A stretch of 64,000 bases of DNA from Styela clava (lineage: Eukaryota; Chordata; Ascidiacea; Stolidobranchia; Styelidae), in assembly GCF_964204865.1 (NCBI RefSeq), contig NC_135262.1:4092001-4156000 (forward strand), read 5' to 3'. A model generated the notes under the pieces. The model worked only from the letters and a program-made list of their open reading frames with translations. It made no database searches and was not told where the DNA came from. Positions 25,346 to 37,340 of the stretch are shown one piece after another. The position numbers and the translations under genes were made by a program. Numbering within the stretch: the stretch's first letter is position 1; every line of letters begins with the position of its first letter.

Positions 25346-26253
25346 CCTCAGCAAGCGGCGTAGAGTTCCTTCTGTTTATAGATATCAATACTTCCGAACT
25401 CGAACAATTTTCGAACACAAAGAAAAACAAATTTTTGCAATTTTTATCATATTTATTTCTTGTAAATGAACAATTATAACATAAGACATAGAAGCGTTTA
25501 CGTGAATTGAAAAATAAAACGACAAAATTTTCGGATAAATATCGGGTAACATAAGACTTGGAGCAAATTCGAGTTATTGCCAGGGGCGTGTCTGGAGGGG
25601 GCAACAAGTTGTAGAAATGAGTTTGTTGTCTAGTTTGATGGTTTGAAGTCACTTTAAATAATAATAATACAAATATTTTCACCTTTACTTGACCTTCAAT
25701 TTATTTATTCTCATGTATAACGACACATTTAATTTGTAAATTCCTTGAATGATTTTTGTAGTTGGGTATACTATAAGGGACATCATTAGAAACTCGCCCT
25801 GGGCAGCAGGAATGGTTAGATCTGTTTCGAGGCTTCAATCATCTTTTAAAAATGAGATTTAAAATTATTTGGGCCATTAGTAGAAAGAAGAATTGTTCGT
25901 AATAAAAACAATTTAGCAATTCATATTTACAATTTGTGTCCAAAAAGCAACTTGTTGACAACAAAATCTCAGAAGGCTAGTTGAGCCATCCATCCTACAG
26001 CCTATTAAATAATTCTCATAAGATATATTAGGTTCCATTACATTTGAACCCACGTTCCCATGAACCCATGACAATTGCACCTGTATGCTATTGCACCTAT
26101 GGAATTTTTTTTGTTTCACGGATAGTTAAACCCATACTAACCCTAACCCATGGGTTTTAGCACCCGCATATAGATTGAACCCGTGGATATACGCATGGGT
26201 TCAAATGTACGGTCACCGATATATAATTGTAAACAATATGGTCGAAATTGTCA

Positions 26254-29200
26254 TTACCATTGACATATAGCAAAGCTGAGTAGATCATTGGGATACGTGT
26301 TTGACATTCCTCCGATATCATTCGAATCGGCAAACACTGTCAGATAAACATTTACAAAGCGCCGATGCCAATATCCTGTAAGGAGTTGGGACGAATCTTC
26401 CCATTGAATGAAAGAATCTTCCGTAGATACTTCACCTTTCTGAAGAAATGTGATGAATTAAATATTTTTTTCATGAACCCGGACAAGTTCATGCACATGT
26501 ATGACCCTGTATATGAATATGGCCTAACCCTAACCTGGCACACATACTACGTTCCAGTGTCCGTCATCCATCTTGGTGCACATACTACGGGAGCGCCGAG
26601 TCAACCCGTTCAGAAAACGAATATATACTGTTTATTCCGTGGTATTTAGTAAAGGCACTCACTAATACCAACGGAGCTACCCTATGTTTCCAATTTCGAA
26701 TTTTCGGTTCGGCCAAATATACTTATTATATCAGCCTTAAGGCGGTGACACGGGGTTTCAAACCTTTATCTCTAACCTGCGACGCCAAAATTTATAAACC
26801 TAGTGCGTTGCTAGAAGGGGTGGAGGAATCGATTACAAAATCGTGATTACAGAATCTATGCAAGATTCAAAGGGTGAGGAGGGGGTAAGGTTGATTTCTG
26901 AAATTTCTGTTGGCCAAGTTAGATCTATCAGCTATCGGGTCAGGCTGGGGGTCTTGAGGGTCTAGGAAGCGCTTTTTGAAATGCGCTCTGCTGAAATGCG
27001 TTTTTTTACATTTCAAATTGGGGCTGGCGGGTTGTCCAGAATGTGTATAACTTACCACCGGGTCGAAAATAATTCCAGTCCAAGCGGCCACGAGTTCGGC
27101 GGTTGTAGGTCTTATCATGTTTACAATCCCGTCGTACTCTTCCTTGTTTTTTATCTGTGCTATAGTTGAATTGCTAATCTCACAGAATTTAACAGAATGC
27201 AAATAATCCATATAAAATCCATTGGTATATCTCCCGTACCAGAATACATCACCGCTTTCAGAAATGTAGAAATCTGAATGAATTACGGGTGGGATTTATT
27301 CCTCTGTATATATATATATATATAGAGAGGAATAAATCTGGTAAATCTGGTATATATATATATATATATATATGAATATTTGAACCTGTAAGGTCTCCCA
27401 ACAAGTGGGGAATTCAATTGTTGTAGGGAGAACTACTTTCTCTATGTTTTCTGTATTATTACAAATATTGGTACTCCAGAAGTATGTGCACCAAAATGGC
27501 GAACACCGGAACGTCGTATGTGTACCAGGTTAGGGTTAGGCCATAGTTTTAGGTACGAATACTACGGGAGTCACTTGGCTAGTCACCGAACTCGTAATAA
27601 AACTGGGAAAATTAAAATAAAATTATGACCTAATCCTAAGCCGGTACACATACGACGTTCCGGTGTCCGCCATCTTGGTGCACATACTTCTGGAGCAGGG
27701 GTGGACACTTTCCAAATTTGGGGGGGGGGGGCGAACTTGGATCGCCTACCAAAAAACACCGCGTCGTGTATCGTCACGTAACCATAACCTGTCGATGTCA
27801 TTCTCTAAGTATTAGAATGTCATTTTGCTACTCATATATCGAGTACCTAAGATGCTTCGCTTAGAAACGGAACTTGCGCGCCACTGAACCAATTTCTTGA
27901 ATTCCGCGAGAATTAGCCCACGGCTCTTGCTAACAAACAGAAAATCACAAATTTGAGGAGTCCTATTAGGTTATTGTTTCAATTCCTAGTTCTGCATAAA
28001 TCGCACTAACGGCCGTTTCGTAAAATTAGAAATGCAAAACAAGGTAACAAGCTATTGTGCGAATTTTTTTCCTAAATTTTACCAAGGAATTATCATTTGA
28101 TTAGTAGAATGGCCATTATTGCCGATTTATTGAATCATCATTTGAACTCGAAATAACATTCAGGTTTCACGCAATGACTTTGCAGGGTTCTAAAATGTCC
28201 TTATATATTAATTTAATTGTGTGCAACGTAACTCGCGGCTGCGACTTCTTACCTCAAAATAAAAATGTTACTAAACGAAAGTACCACGGCGATATGTGGA
28301 CATAAAAATATGAGATAAGCTGCCTGATGTATTTAATTTTGATACGTATTTTTGCAATCTTCTGAACTCGTTATCGCCGTTACAAAAATCTCGATATCTG
28401 ATATAAAATCCCATATAGTACAATTTTACTTCATACAATGAAAATAATTATAAAGTATACTAGTAAATCAAAAATACAAATTCACAGCCTCGCGGAACAG
28501 TGGCCGCGATTACGCCACTTGTTAAAAGAGCCCACTTTTTCAACAAAAAATGATTTTTCACTTGTGCAAAGTAATCAATCAAAGACCGATACGGGCATAT
28601 TCAAAATGTCTTGATTTATTAATTTAATTGTCTTCAATTTAAACCGCGGTTGAGTCGACAAAACAAGAGCCACTCTAAAACACCATGGCAATCCGCGGAC
28701 ATAAAAATGTGTGGTAAACAGCCCGTTTATATATTGTTTTGAACCGTATTTTTGCTATTTTGCGTATTCGATAAATTTGAGATGTACTTGTAACACTGGC
28801 TCCGCTCAATCGCAATGTTGTCACTCCGATTATTTTTGAAAATAAAACCTTTTGAAAAATCCGTAATTTTCTGTCAATTCTTACGTAGTAAAAGTTATTT
28901 CAGTACAATAAAAATACATAAATAAATACAAAAGTTGATCGAATATACTTTAATTATCTTATATATCATCACAAACCGGGAAAAATTCGCGTTCTCAGCT
29001 TTGTTTAATGTTACCACGAAACTTTTCGACGTCAATTTGGAAGTAATCGATAAAAGGCAAATCCCGCTCGCAATTGACCATGTTTCGATTTCAGTGACAA
29101 AAATTTTAAAGGTCAAGCAAACATAATTTGTGCGGTAGGCACACGAAATTTTGCGATTTTCGATGCCTAGAAAAGCGTTTTCAGACTGTCGCGGGCCTCA

Positions 29201-32200
29201 ACAATTTCACAGTTTTATTTTTAGTATTTTACATTGCCGCTTTTCAACTTATGGATACTTATTAGAATTCTCGCCAGGTTCATAAGTCTGTGCTTGTACG
29301 AAAATAAATCAATTATCATAGTCATTGTGTCACAAATTTATGATTTAGAGAGGATAAACGCCAACGTAAAGGCGTTTACGACCTAAATAATAAGTCACAA
29401 TGATGAAAACAATCAGCGATTTTAGCAAAGGGCAATTGCACGCGTTATTGGCGACTTTTTCAGTTTTCAAAAAAATTCAGAAGGGGTGGGGGGTATCCCT
29501 TTTAGATAGTTTCTGTGGTCTGAAAAGTCGAATAGGCGTTTCGACATAGTAAACGCTTTGATCTTTGCCCGCAAATTATGCTGGGCCTTGCTCGAAATCC
29601 ATAACGTGAATAGATACGTCCAGCGGTGAAAATTGTTTATAACAACCTTAGATCTATAGTTAAATTTTAATCGATAGTAATTAATTGTTGTAATGAAATG
29701 CAGTTTGCCTCTTTCACTTTACTCGCAAATGCCAACAATAACACTATTGAAAGATTTTGATAATGAGAAAACCATATTAAATTGTACAAAAAGGAATTAG
29801 TTGTGAAAAACCGTGGCGCGTGATCGGCGGTGCGTTTGAAGACGGAGTATTACCCGTGCGGGCGCGCATGTTTCACGAAAATGTCAGGTGCTCCGAAGGC
29901 GCTCTGGTCCACAATATTGTAAGAAAACAGTTATAATATCGGTAACTATTAACCGTTTAATTGCGCTTGACTATCGCACATGTTTATTCCCGCTACAGTA
30001 TCCTTGCATTGTACGCATACGAATCCCCTAGCGCAAAGGCATAGAGGAAGGATTGGGAGTTAGTTTCGCGTAACCTCTACTGATGGCTATATTATTGTAT
30101 TATATATTTATGCGCATATTTACTATTCAAACTGTGCAAAAGCCAGAATGCGAGCCGTACTTATCATGAGATAAAAATTCATTGAATATTAAAAAACAAA
30201 CATAGAGTTTTAAATATATCGATGTGGGAATCAGGATTGGAATTTGTAATTGCCAAGTAAGATCTTATATCGTTATCATTATATCGTCACACTAATAACC
30301 GAATTGCGAAAGTCATTTTTGGCGATTTTGAGTTTTTTTTTTATAAAATAGGTATTTATATAATGCTGAGCACCTGTCTGTTAACTCAGATTTTATTTTA
30401 AGAATTCCGAAACCCATAAAAATGAAGATTTAGTATGACATGCACATTTGTGCAATTGTTTCGTCATAATGAATTATCATCGTTACCGAAGGACTATTGT
30501 GACGTCACAAGAGCAAAATAACCTCTGCGAAGTATTTTCGAGTTTTTGCATCTCGGATTCCAGCTTAGCGCGTATTAATTTATGTTTAAACTACAGTATA
30601 GGAAAGCGTGCACTTGTGATATTCACTGTCCGAGTCCAATTCAACTTGGTTGGATTTTATATTGGGTGCATTGCTGTTTTATTCTTTATATTTAATCTTA
30701 GTCTTATTTCGGTGGGTGTGCAGAACGTGTTATATTGATGAAATATATATTTTTAAACATAAAAAATAATGTAATTGAAACTGATTAGCTATTTTGGGGA
30801 TTAGACATTGTAGATACTGAGAATTACATTCGTTTTTGGAATGTTTAATTTTCAGGACTGGTGCATATAGTAAAATTGCGAATGTCCCCAAGGCATAGAC
30901 ACATTTCTGCCTAAGTCACAGTGCGCCATTATGACGTCACCTAACTGCGTCATACAAATTAACTTAAATCCGGCTACGATAAAAAAAATTGAACCATGGC
31001 AAATTATTGATTCTCAATGGCAAAACAATATCATTAGTAAGTCTTTTACGTTTTTCTCAAAACTGCTAAAAATGACTTACGCAATTCGGTTATTAGCGTG
31101 ACGATATCCTAACCAGGTTTGTTGTTTTGTTTTATCAGTGCCAATTCCTGAAGAATCTGTTCATTACAAAAAGATTAGCACATCGGTGGAAGCTATAGAA
31201 AATGGCATTGTATAAAGCGAAAGGTGTGGCTCATCGTGCTAAGCGTTTGGAATACGCTCGCCACCGCACTTCTGATTACTCCGCGTGGGTTCGCAGGTTC
31301 GAATCCCATGCTGGGATGGTTATGGACGAGAAGATTGCTGGACTCCTCGCCGCCGTAGGGTGGTTCACGTAACCGCTGGTCGGTTACGGCTTCCTCCACC
31401 ATCAAGTCCATTATTCCAACTATATCCCAATATAACTAACTAATTCCATACCCGACATGGGGTGGTGACCGGGCGAGAGGCCGTGGTTCGCCATATGGTT
31501 AAGCCGTCTTGTCAGCTTTCTTCTCCCCGGGGATAAATATGTAATTTAATAGGATAAAAAAAATAAGCTTTATAAAGAAAAATAAAAGATGCTACCTAGA
31601 ACGTATTTAATAGAATCTATCAAGCACATACTGTTTACAGTTGTGGAGATTATAAGAAGTTTGTCAATCACTTGATGTCGCTCGTCGATCTCTTTCTGTT
31701 GTTCGGTAATAATTGCTTTTTGTTTATCTACTATCTGTTGTTTCTCATTTTCTAAACAAAAATTCACTGAAATGATTAATATATGTTATCTAAATTGATA
31801 TTTTATGCGAGATTTTTAAGGAAGTTGTTGGAGCTGAGTATGCTGTCGTGGAAGGTTGAATATATAAGGTTTGAAGATCTTGCCCATCGAATGAGGCCAC
31901 TTCCGAAGTATGTAAACCAAGATGGCGGAACCCGGAACGTAGAATGTGTGTCAGGTTGGGGTTAGGCCATAATTACAGGTACAAATACGGGAGTCAGGTA
32001 ACCAGTAATTCATTTCTTCATCATACTGAAAATACGGACTATACATACACAAATATAAAACAAATCACACTCCAGGGTGATTTAGCAAATTAAAAAATTG
32101 TAGCATAAAAGAACATGTTGTTGAAGTAATTTAATGTAGATAGACACGGAGAACAAACGATGAAGACATTTGAAGAAATTTGAAATCGAATATTCACCTT

Positions 32201-35200
32201 CATTGCATAATCAATTGGCCATAAGATTATTTGCAATTTGAGTAAACACTCTAAGTCTGTTTTCAAGCAATTCATAGAAATTAAGATCCGAATTAATATC
32301 GCCAAAGAAGAACTATACATTGAGAAAGGAAGTAGTACGATAAATGTCCCAGTTAAGAGAAAAATCTTATGTATATATACCAAAGTAAAACAAATTGATG
32401 AATAATATTTTTATTCGATTGTCTTGCTCGATCATTTTTCGCTGTGATCTTTATGAATATCTAAAAGCGTGCGCTTCTTTCGTACGTTTATAAAAGATTA
32501 TCGTTCGTTGAATTTTCACCTTTTATTTTTGAATTCAAACAGAAGTTCATATCGTTCATTGTGCGGACTTTATCCGTCGTCTGATTTTTTTCCGATTTCG
32601 TGCCTTTGTTCCCTCATGCTGTGATACCTTTATTGCTGTACCATCTTTAACGTTGTTGTCGTTGTTTTGTTGGGTCACCTTTAGCGATTTCGAATCCACA
32701 TCAGAAGATTTGCTATTCTTTGGTCGGGGTCACCAATTAATTTAAGATAGTGGTCCTAAATATAACTTGAGTCGACGTACGAGATCTTTCGTAGCTATTT
32801 AATCGGAGTACGGGCTCTTGTCTTTTAACTTGCACGAATTTTCTGTTATGTATGCGCTTGCCCCCAGCAGACAATAGATGAAGACATGACGACACGACAC
32901 CGATCCAGACGACATGACTCCTAGTCCTAATACAAGACCTTTCAATACATTCCTTCTTCAATACCTTACCCCCAAATATCCAATTGAAATCTTTTTATAC
33001 GTATGTGCGTATGGTGATATCGATTCCATTAGGGTTATCGATTCGGGTTTGGAATACTAATTACCATATGTCATCGATTCAATTATATTTTTGGTTGTCA
33101 TCTGTTTGTCTAATTACAACGGGAACTATATCGATCCAATTCATGAATTTGGAGAAATTAGCAATTTCCAGTCTTTTTAATGAATTTTACCTGAAATAAC
33201 GAATTTATCCCCAAAGTGATACTGGTTATCGAATGGCGACACTCTAAAATCGTCCTAACGTGTCATATCCGCTCGTGCATGACACTGTTGGAAGTGAATT
33301 TGTAAAAAAATTTATTGAAAAGGAATGAACTCAAAACTGATTTTGGGTGACAAATTTAGAAACATTACATTTAAAAGAACTGAAACCTTTGGGAAGGGGG
33401 TATATTTATTTGGCTAACACAGACAATCCCCGAACTCGTAATAGAACAAAATAAAGAAAATTGGAATACAATTTTTCCCCAACCCTGGCCTGGTACATAT
33501 ACCACGGGAGTACCGAATATTCGTTCAATGCAACATGATAAAAAAATCTTTAATTAGAAGAATATACCAAGGATTCGTTGACTGCTAAAATTATACAAAT
33601 CACGACTCACTTAGAAGTAATCCATAAACCAATCCAACTGCGAAGAGAACCAGAAATGAAGCAATGATCGCGATGAATAGTTTTTTGTGTTCAGTCTCTG
33701 GTGGTAGTGAAACATGTTAAAAGGTAAAATATATTAATTCATTTTAAATTGAATGTTTTTTTTATAAAAAGTGACATTTTGGATGCACAATAAGATAGCG
33801 ACTTAACAACAATGAAGAAGTTTGTAAAAAAAAATAAATATTTTCATAACTATCTTTCATACCGCTCACATTACGACGCTCCATAAGTGTGTGTACCAAT
33901 ATGGAGGTAACTAATTTTGTTCGCCTATTTACAGCAAGTTGTGTAAAGGGACTGAAACCTATGGGAACGGGGTATATTCACTTGGATAAAACAGACAGTC
34001 CCGAACTCGTAATAAAACTAGAATAAGGAAAATCGGAATAAAATTATGGCCACACTGCGGGAATACCCACGTCACGGCTGTAAAAATGTTTAAAAAATAA
34101 TACTTTACCAAATTTTATTTTGTGATATATATATATATATATATACAAAGACTTAACTCCAATACAAACTATGTGAAATGTAAAAAATGGAATAAAATAT
34201 TTTCTCAAATATGGTCCATATCACTTAAAAGTTCAACTACTTTATCGTTCGTTGTATAGATTTCTCGGAATGAAAAAAAAATTGGGTGCTCTCGAAGTAT
34301 GTGAACCAAGATGGCGGACACCGGATTTAATGATTTAATTTTTTTTACCATTCACTTTTTCATTTTTTTCCAATTTGATTTTCGATGGCCGACTGTCTAT
34401 TTTATCGAAGGTCTTTATTCCAGGTTCTTTGTTTTTGTTAGCTTTAAAAAATATACAAAAATCGTGACGAAGTGAGCTTAAATTGTATTGACAATATTTA
34501 TATTAATATAGGATTTGCTTGACTATCTGATGGAAAAAAAAACGGTAAGACGACTCAATCATATCGAAGATCACTGCCTATAGTCCAATTGTCAGTCAGT
34601 GGCGTATCTACGTAGAATGGCACCAATGGAAAAATTTGAAAATGCGTCCCACTATGATCGTTGGGTGACAATTTATAATGAATATTGTTGAAATGAGGTA
34701 TTTGTACGTTATTATTGCTGCAAAAATATGAGTTTAAGTTATTTCCAATTTGAAAATATTTTATCCTGTAAAATTTCGTCTTACTCTACATCAAAAAACT
34801 GAATCAACTATCAAGTCTGATTGGAAAATGAATTTGGCAGTAATTTCAGACAAAAAGTTATATATATTCAACCACTAAACTTAATCGTTCAGTTTAGTGG
34901 TTCCGAACCGGGATCCTGGGAAATCTAGGGAATAAGGAAAAGTCCTGGAGAGTTCATGATATTTGACTATTTGGCCTTGCGTATCTTATATATATGCAAA
35001 GAGTTCTGGGCAGGCAAGATCTTGGATCACCCTCCAAAAGCAGTTTCGATGCGCAGCTGTCATGAACATTTGAATTAGAGACCCCTTCCTGGTACATCAG
35101 CGCACCGCGGCCAACAACAACATTTCTGAAAGTCATCTTAAAAAGGGGCGCATGGCTATTTTAATACAAATGGTTGCTATAAATGTATTACGTTCTACCT

Positions 35201-36008
35201 TTCACTTTTCCGATCTTTTCCAATTCAATTTTCGATGGCCGACTTCCTATTTTATCAAAAGTCTTTGTTTCGGATTCTTCTTTCCTGTCATCTTTGAAAT
35301 AAAAATATCGAGAGGAAGTGAGCTTATATTGTATTGAGATTTTTATAATGGGATTGGATTTTCTTGTTTATCTGGAAGGAAACAAAAGTCGGTGAGACGA
35401 CTCAATCATAAGATCACTGTCTATTGTCCAATTTCCAGTCAGTGGTTTATCTACGTAAAATGGCGTTCATGGAAATTTTGAAAATCCCCGCTTTTTTGGC
35501 GCCCTTGTTCAAACGATATCCAGTATGGACTAGTTTTGTTGACTGGGCTACAATTTTCAGGCGAGTGGACGAAAGGGTTCATTGCGCTGAAAAGGTTGTG
35601 AAACACTTTAAAATTGCATGTCACGCGGTTGGGATAGGACAGTGCTAATATTTATCTCGGAGGGAAGGGGAAGACGATAAGGCGGACAAATCATATGTCG
35701 AACCACGGCCTCTCGTCCGTTTACCTGTCCACGTCGGGTGTGGGATTATTCAGCCAGTGATTCGTTTTCAGATGCATGGACTTGATGGTGGAGGAAGCCG
35801 TTATGAGGGAATATGATGAAAATTCAAAACTTTATTCCCAAAGGGGAAGAAATTCAGATTCTATACTCGGCCTAACTATTATAATATAAATAAATACATT
35901 CGCTTAGCTTACTTTTTATTTTTTTAATTTTCTCTAATTTGACTTTCGGTGATTTACTGCCAATTCTCTCCGGGGTCATGGTTTCCGTCTTTCGTTCGTT
36001 GTTTATCA
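26254..36008 (-). CDS. Type II membrane C-type-lectin-like protein, gene B (5' end unresolved)
   Basis: Seven coding exons on the minus strand: 35913-36008, 35199-35291, 34349-34441, 33611-33697, 31632-31751, 27056-27273, 26254-26439 (stop TAA 26254-26256). The first five are phase 1 on both sides; the last intron is phase 0. Exons 1-3 are homologous 30-31 residue lysine-rich cytoplasmic repeats (KTFDKIGSRPSKIELEK and variants). Exon 4 is a membrane span (LFIAIIASFLVLFAVGLVYG) after TEHKK. Exon 5 is a charged coiled-coil stalk (KQKAIITEQQKEIDERHQ). Exons 6-7 form a C-type-lectin-like domain: SVKFCE, IKNKEEYDGI, AAWTGIIFDP, TEDSFIQWED, and the end SFAICQW. Only the outer cysteine pair is evident, and no EPN/QPD or WND calcium motifs. 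No start codon exon was identified; an in-frame ATG inside exon 35913-36008 could serve. Function unknown; a cell-surface recognition role is inference. Confidence 0.72.
26519..26598. repeat. MITE fragment (superfamily M)
   Basis: GGCCTAACCCTAACCTGGCA, then CACATACTACGTTCC, and the terminal CACATACTACGGGAGCG. It lies just upstream of gene B's last exon. Confidence 0.75.
27302..27375. repeat. Paired TA microsatellites
   Basis: Two (TA)n tracts separated by a short spacer, AGAGAGGAATAAATCTGG. Located in the gene B intron just 5' of exon 27056-27273. Confidence 0.9.
27470..27697. repeat. Foldback MITE (superfamily M), full-length, gene B intron
   Basis: Left end GTACTCCAGAAGTATGTGCA, right end GTGCACATACTTCTGGAGCA, with inner TTAGGGTTAGG segments. 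Confidence 0.9.
28000..30280. other. Gene B intron with a diverged internal direct repeat
   Basis: No exon or recognisable gene seen. About 28,185-28,390 and 28,600-28,790 resemble each other: both contain ATTAATTTAATTGT, then an ACC(AC/AT)GGC-type stretch, GGACATAAAAAT and CCGTATTTTTGC-like motifs. This suggests an old duplication or two copies of an unknown repeat. Confidence 0.45.
30282..31110. mobile_element. DNA transposon, about 830 bp with about 45-bp inverted ends, copy 1
   Basis: Starts ATATCGTCACACTAATAACC and ends GGTTATTAGCGTGACGATAT, with complementarity extending through AATTGCG.AAGTCATTTTT. A second copy lies inverted at 48,727-49,556. The internal 96-residue frame has no recognisable domain, so it is nonautonomous. 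It sits in a gene B intron. Confidence 0.85.
31222..31545 (+). mobile_element. tRNA-derived SINE, most complete copy
   Basis: The head carries a polymerase III-like A box (TGGCTCATCGTGCTAAG) and a strong B box (GGTTCGAATCC near 31,295). The body GGGTGGTTCACGTAACCGCT and GAGGCCGTGGTTCGCC follows, ending in GGGGATAAATATGTAA. It lies between the gene B stalk exon and the lectin-like exons. Confidence 0.8.
31898..31995. repeat. MITE fragment (superfamily M), gene B intron
   Basis: Left arm only: CTTCCGAAGTATGTAAACC, AAGATGGCGGAACCCGGAAC and AGGTTGGGGTTAGGCC, ending ACAAATACGGGAGTCA. Confidence 0.75.
33383..33515. repeat. MITE fragment, superfamily M subtype b
   Basis: GAACTGAAACCTTTGGGAAG, CTCGTAATAGAACAAAATAA and a terminal TACCACGGGAGTACC, adjoining gene B's membrane-span exon. 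Confidence 0.7.
33880..34075. repeat. MITE, superfamily M subtype b
   Basis: Starts GCTCCATAAGTGTGTGTACC, has TTTGTTCGCCTATTTACAGC and GTCCCGAACTCGTAATAA, and ends near CACTGCGGGAATACCC. It borders segment X of the inverted duplication. Confidence 0.8.
34287..34325. repeat. MITE end fragment (superfamily M)
   Basis: GTGCTCTCGAAGTATGTGAA followed by CCAAGATGGCGGACACCGG, cut off at the start of the cytoplasmic-exon unit. Confidence 0.75.
35650..35805 (-). mobile_element. SINE fragment in arm 1
   Basis: Minus-orientation SINE body (CCACGGCCTCTCGTCCG, GATGCATGGACTTGATGG) truncated at GGAGGAAGCCGT. It is absent from arm 2. Confidence 0.7.
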
Positions 36009-36140
36009 CTTTAAAACATATATATTTCTGCAGAAGTTATTTGGTCTGAAATACAAGAGAGTAATGTTCAAATATATGGACACGAAAACCAAAACGAAGC
36101 AGTACGAGTATCTAATCTTTCACACTACCGGTACGTAAGC

Positions 36141-36428
36141 CTAGTCTTTCGTCGCGTCACGACTAACCACCAACCGCCACAAGATAATGAAGCCCCAAAG
36201 CTTCAGCCTACCTTGCATAATGGAAAATCTGTCCCTGATTGCGATAATACAAAACAACTCAACAATGATAGTTAAAACTACACCAACTACAAAATAATAT
36301 TTCTGTATTTCCCCCCGAGAACAATGAAAAGGAAGTAATTCCTCCACCGTTCTCTCTACTAAACGAACTTCAAAATAGGAATCATTTTTACAAGCCCCCG
36401 CCAAACAACAACTCCGGCCAACGCGCAA
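36141..36428 (-). other. Uncharacterised frame with one hydrophobic segment in arm 1
   Basis: A 95-residue minus-strand frame. Residues about 43-65 form a strongly hydrophobic stretch (YYFVVGVVLTIIVELFCI) followed by AIRDRFSIMQ, with a usable phase-1 donor (CAAG/GTAGGC, donor at 36,211). The phase would be compatible with gene B exon 35913-36008. It could be an upstream coding exon of gene B, an unrelated relic or chance. No family recognised. Confidence 0.25.
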
Positions 36429-36491
36429 AACAAGAAAATTAGTATTTATTCAGATTGGATTTGGGGTATGAATGTAGATTGCACTGGATAT

Positions 36492-36920
36492 TTATATTTT
36501 TAAATCATCTCCAACTCCAACTTTAACCCCAACTGGATAATTAAGAATATTATTCAAAAACGTGGCGGGTGTTTTTCTCAAATCGCACATTTTTGCATTA
36601 GGCGGAGACTTTGTACAAAACATCCCAAAATAGATCGAAAATTTATAGTAAAAACATCTGCGAGCTTGTTCCTCTAAAACAACGAATGAGATAAATGGAC
36701 ACCGACGTAAATAAAGCTCCATTAAAACCTGTTTCACTTTTAACCTGTACCTCATTACCTCATGTAATGATTTGATGAAAGACATTTGAGGTAAATAGAA
36801 AAAAATTGTAATTTTATGGACACTGTACGACAAAGAACAATTTGAGCAAATCACCCGTAGATTGTTCTTTAAATTCAGCGAAAAAATATTTGTTGTTTTC
36901 GATCGCCTTGCTTCTAACAT
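36492..36920 (-). other. Uncharacterised frame conserved in both duplication arms
   Basis: A 142-residue minus-strand frame starting MLEARRSKTTNIFSLNLKNN. Its counterpart in arm 2 (plus strand, 41,474-41,800) keeps about the first 75 residues with few changes and then diverges at the duplication breakpoint. No domain is recognised, and conservation may only reflect recent duplication. Confidence 0.25.
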
Positions 36921-37127
36921 CTGATACTTATCGCAAGTAGGATAGTTGCACAGAGAGCCCTTTAAATTATTTGATGCATTCCATGTTCAACAACAATTCA
37001 ACTTTCCTTCATATGACGCATACGAAGTATGATTTCGCTCCGAAAAAGGCGCTATTGAAACAAAACCGAACGCAATATTTCGAGTTTGACATAAGCTACA
37101 CAATTCATACAACCCCGAGTGGGGTGC

Positions 37128-37340
37128 TGGACGCTCCAGAAGTATGTGTACCAATATGGATGTAACTAATTTTGTTCGCCTACTTTACATCAAGTTGTGT
37201 AAAGGGACTGAAACCTATGGGCACTATTTAGTTGGCTAACACAGACAATCCTCGAACTCGTAATAGAACTAAAATAAGGAAAATCGAAATAAAAATACGG
37301 CCTTACCCCAACCTGGTACACATACTACATGAGTACCGTG
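37128..37340. repeat. MITE, superfamily M subtype b, edge of arm 1
   Basis: GCTCCAGAAGTATGTGTACC at the left; CCTAC-TTTACATCAAGTTG and CTGGTACACATACTACATGA at the right. The same MITE flanks the mirrored block at 41,040-41,265. Confidence 0.85.

Noticed and set aside
25263-25682. 139-residue minus-strand frame
   Set aside because: Its C-terminal part is SINE sequence and the rest is low-complexity; no splice context or family recognised.
30448-30738. 96-residue frame with hydrophobic segments
   Set aside because: Internal to the 830-bp inverted-end transposon, with no equivalent intact frame noted in its second copy.
34954-35136. 60-residue frame identical to one at 42,111-42,293 as a conserved small protein
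   Set aside because: Both lie in arms of the inverted duplication; identity is explained by recent duplication, with no splice or start evidence.
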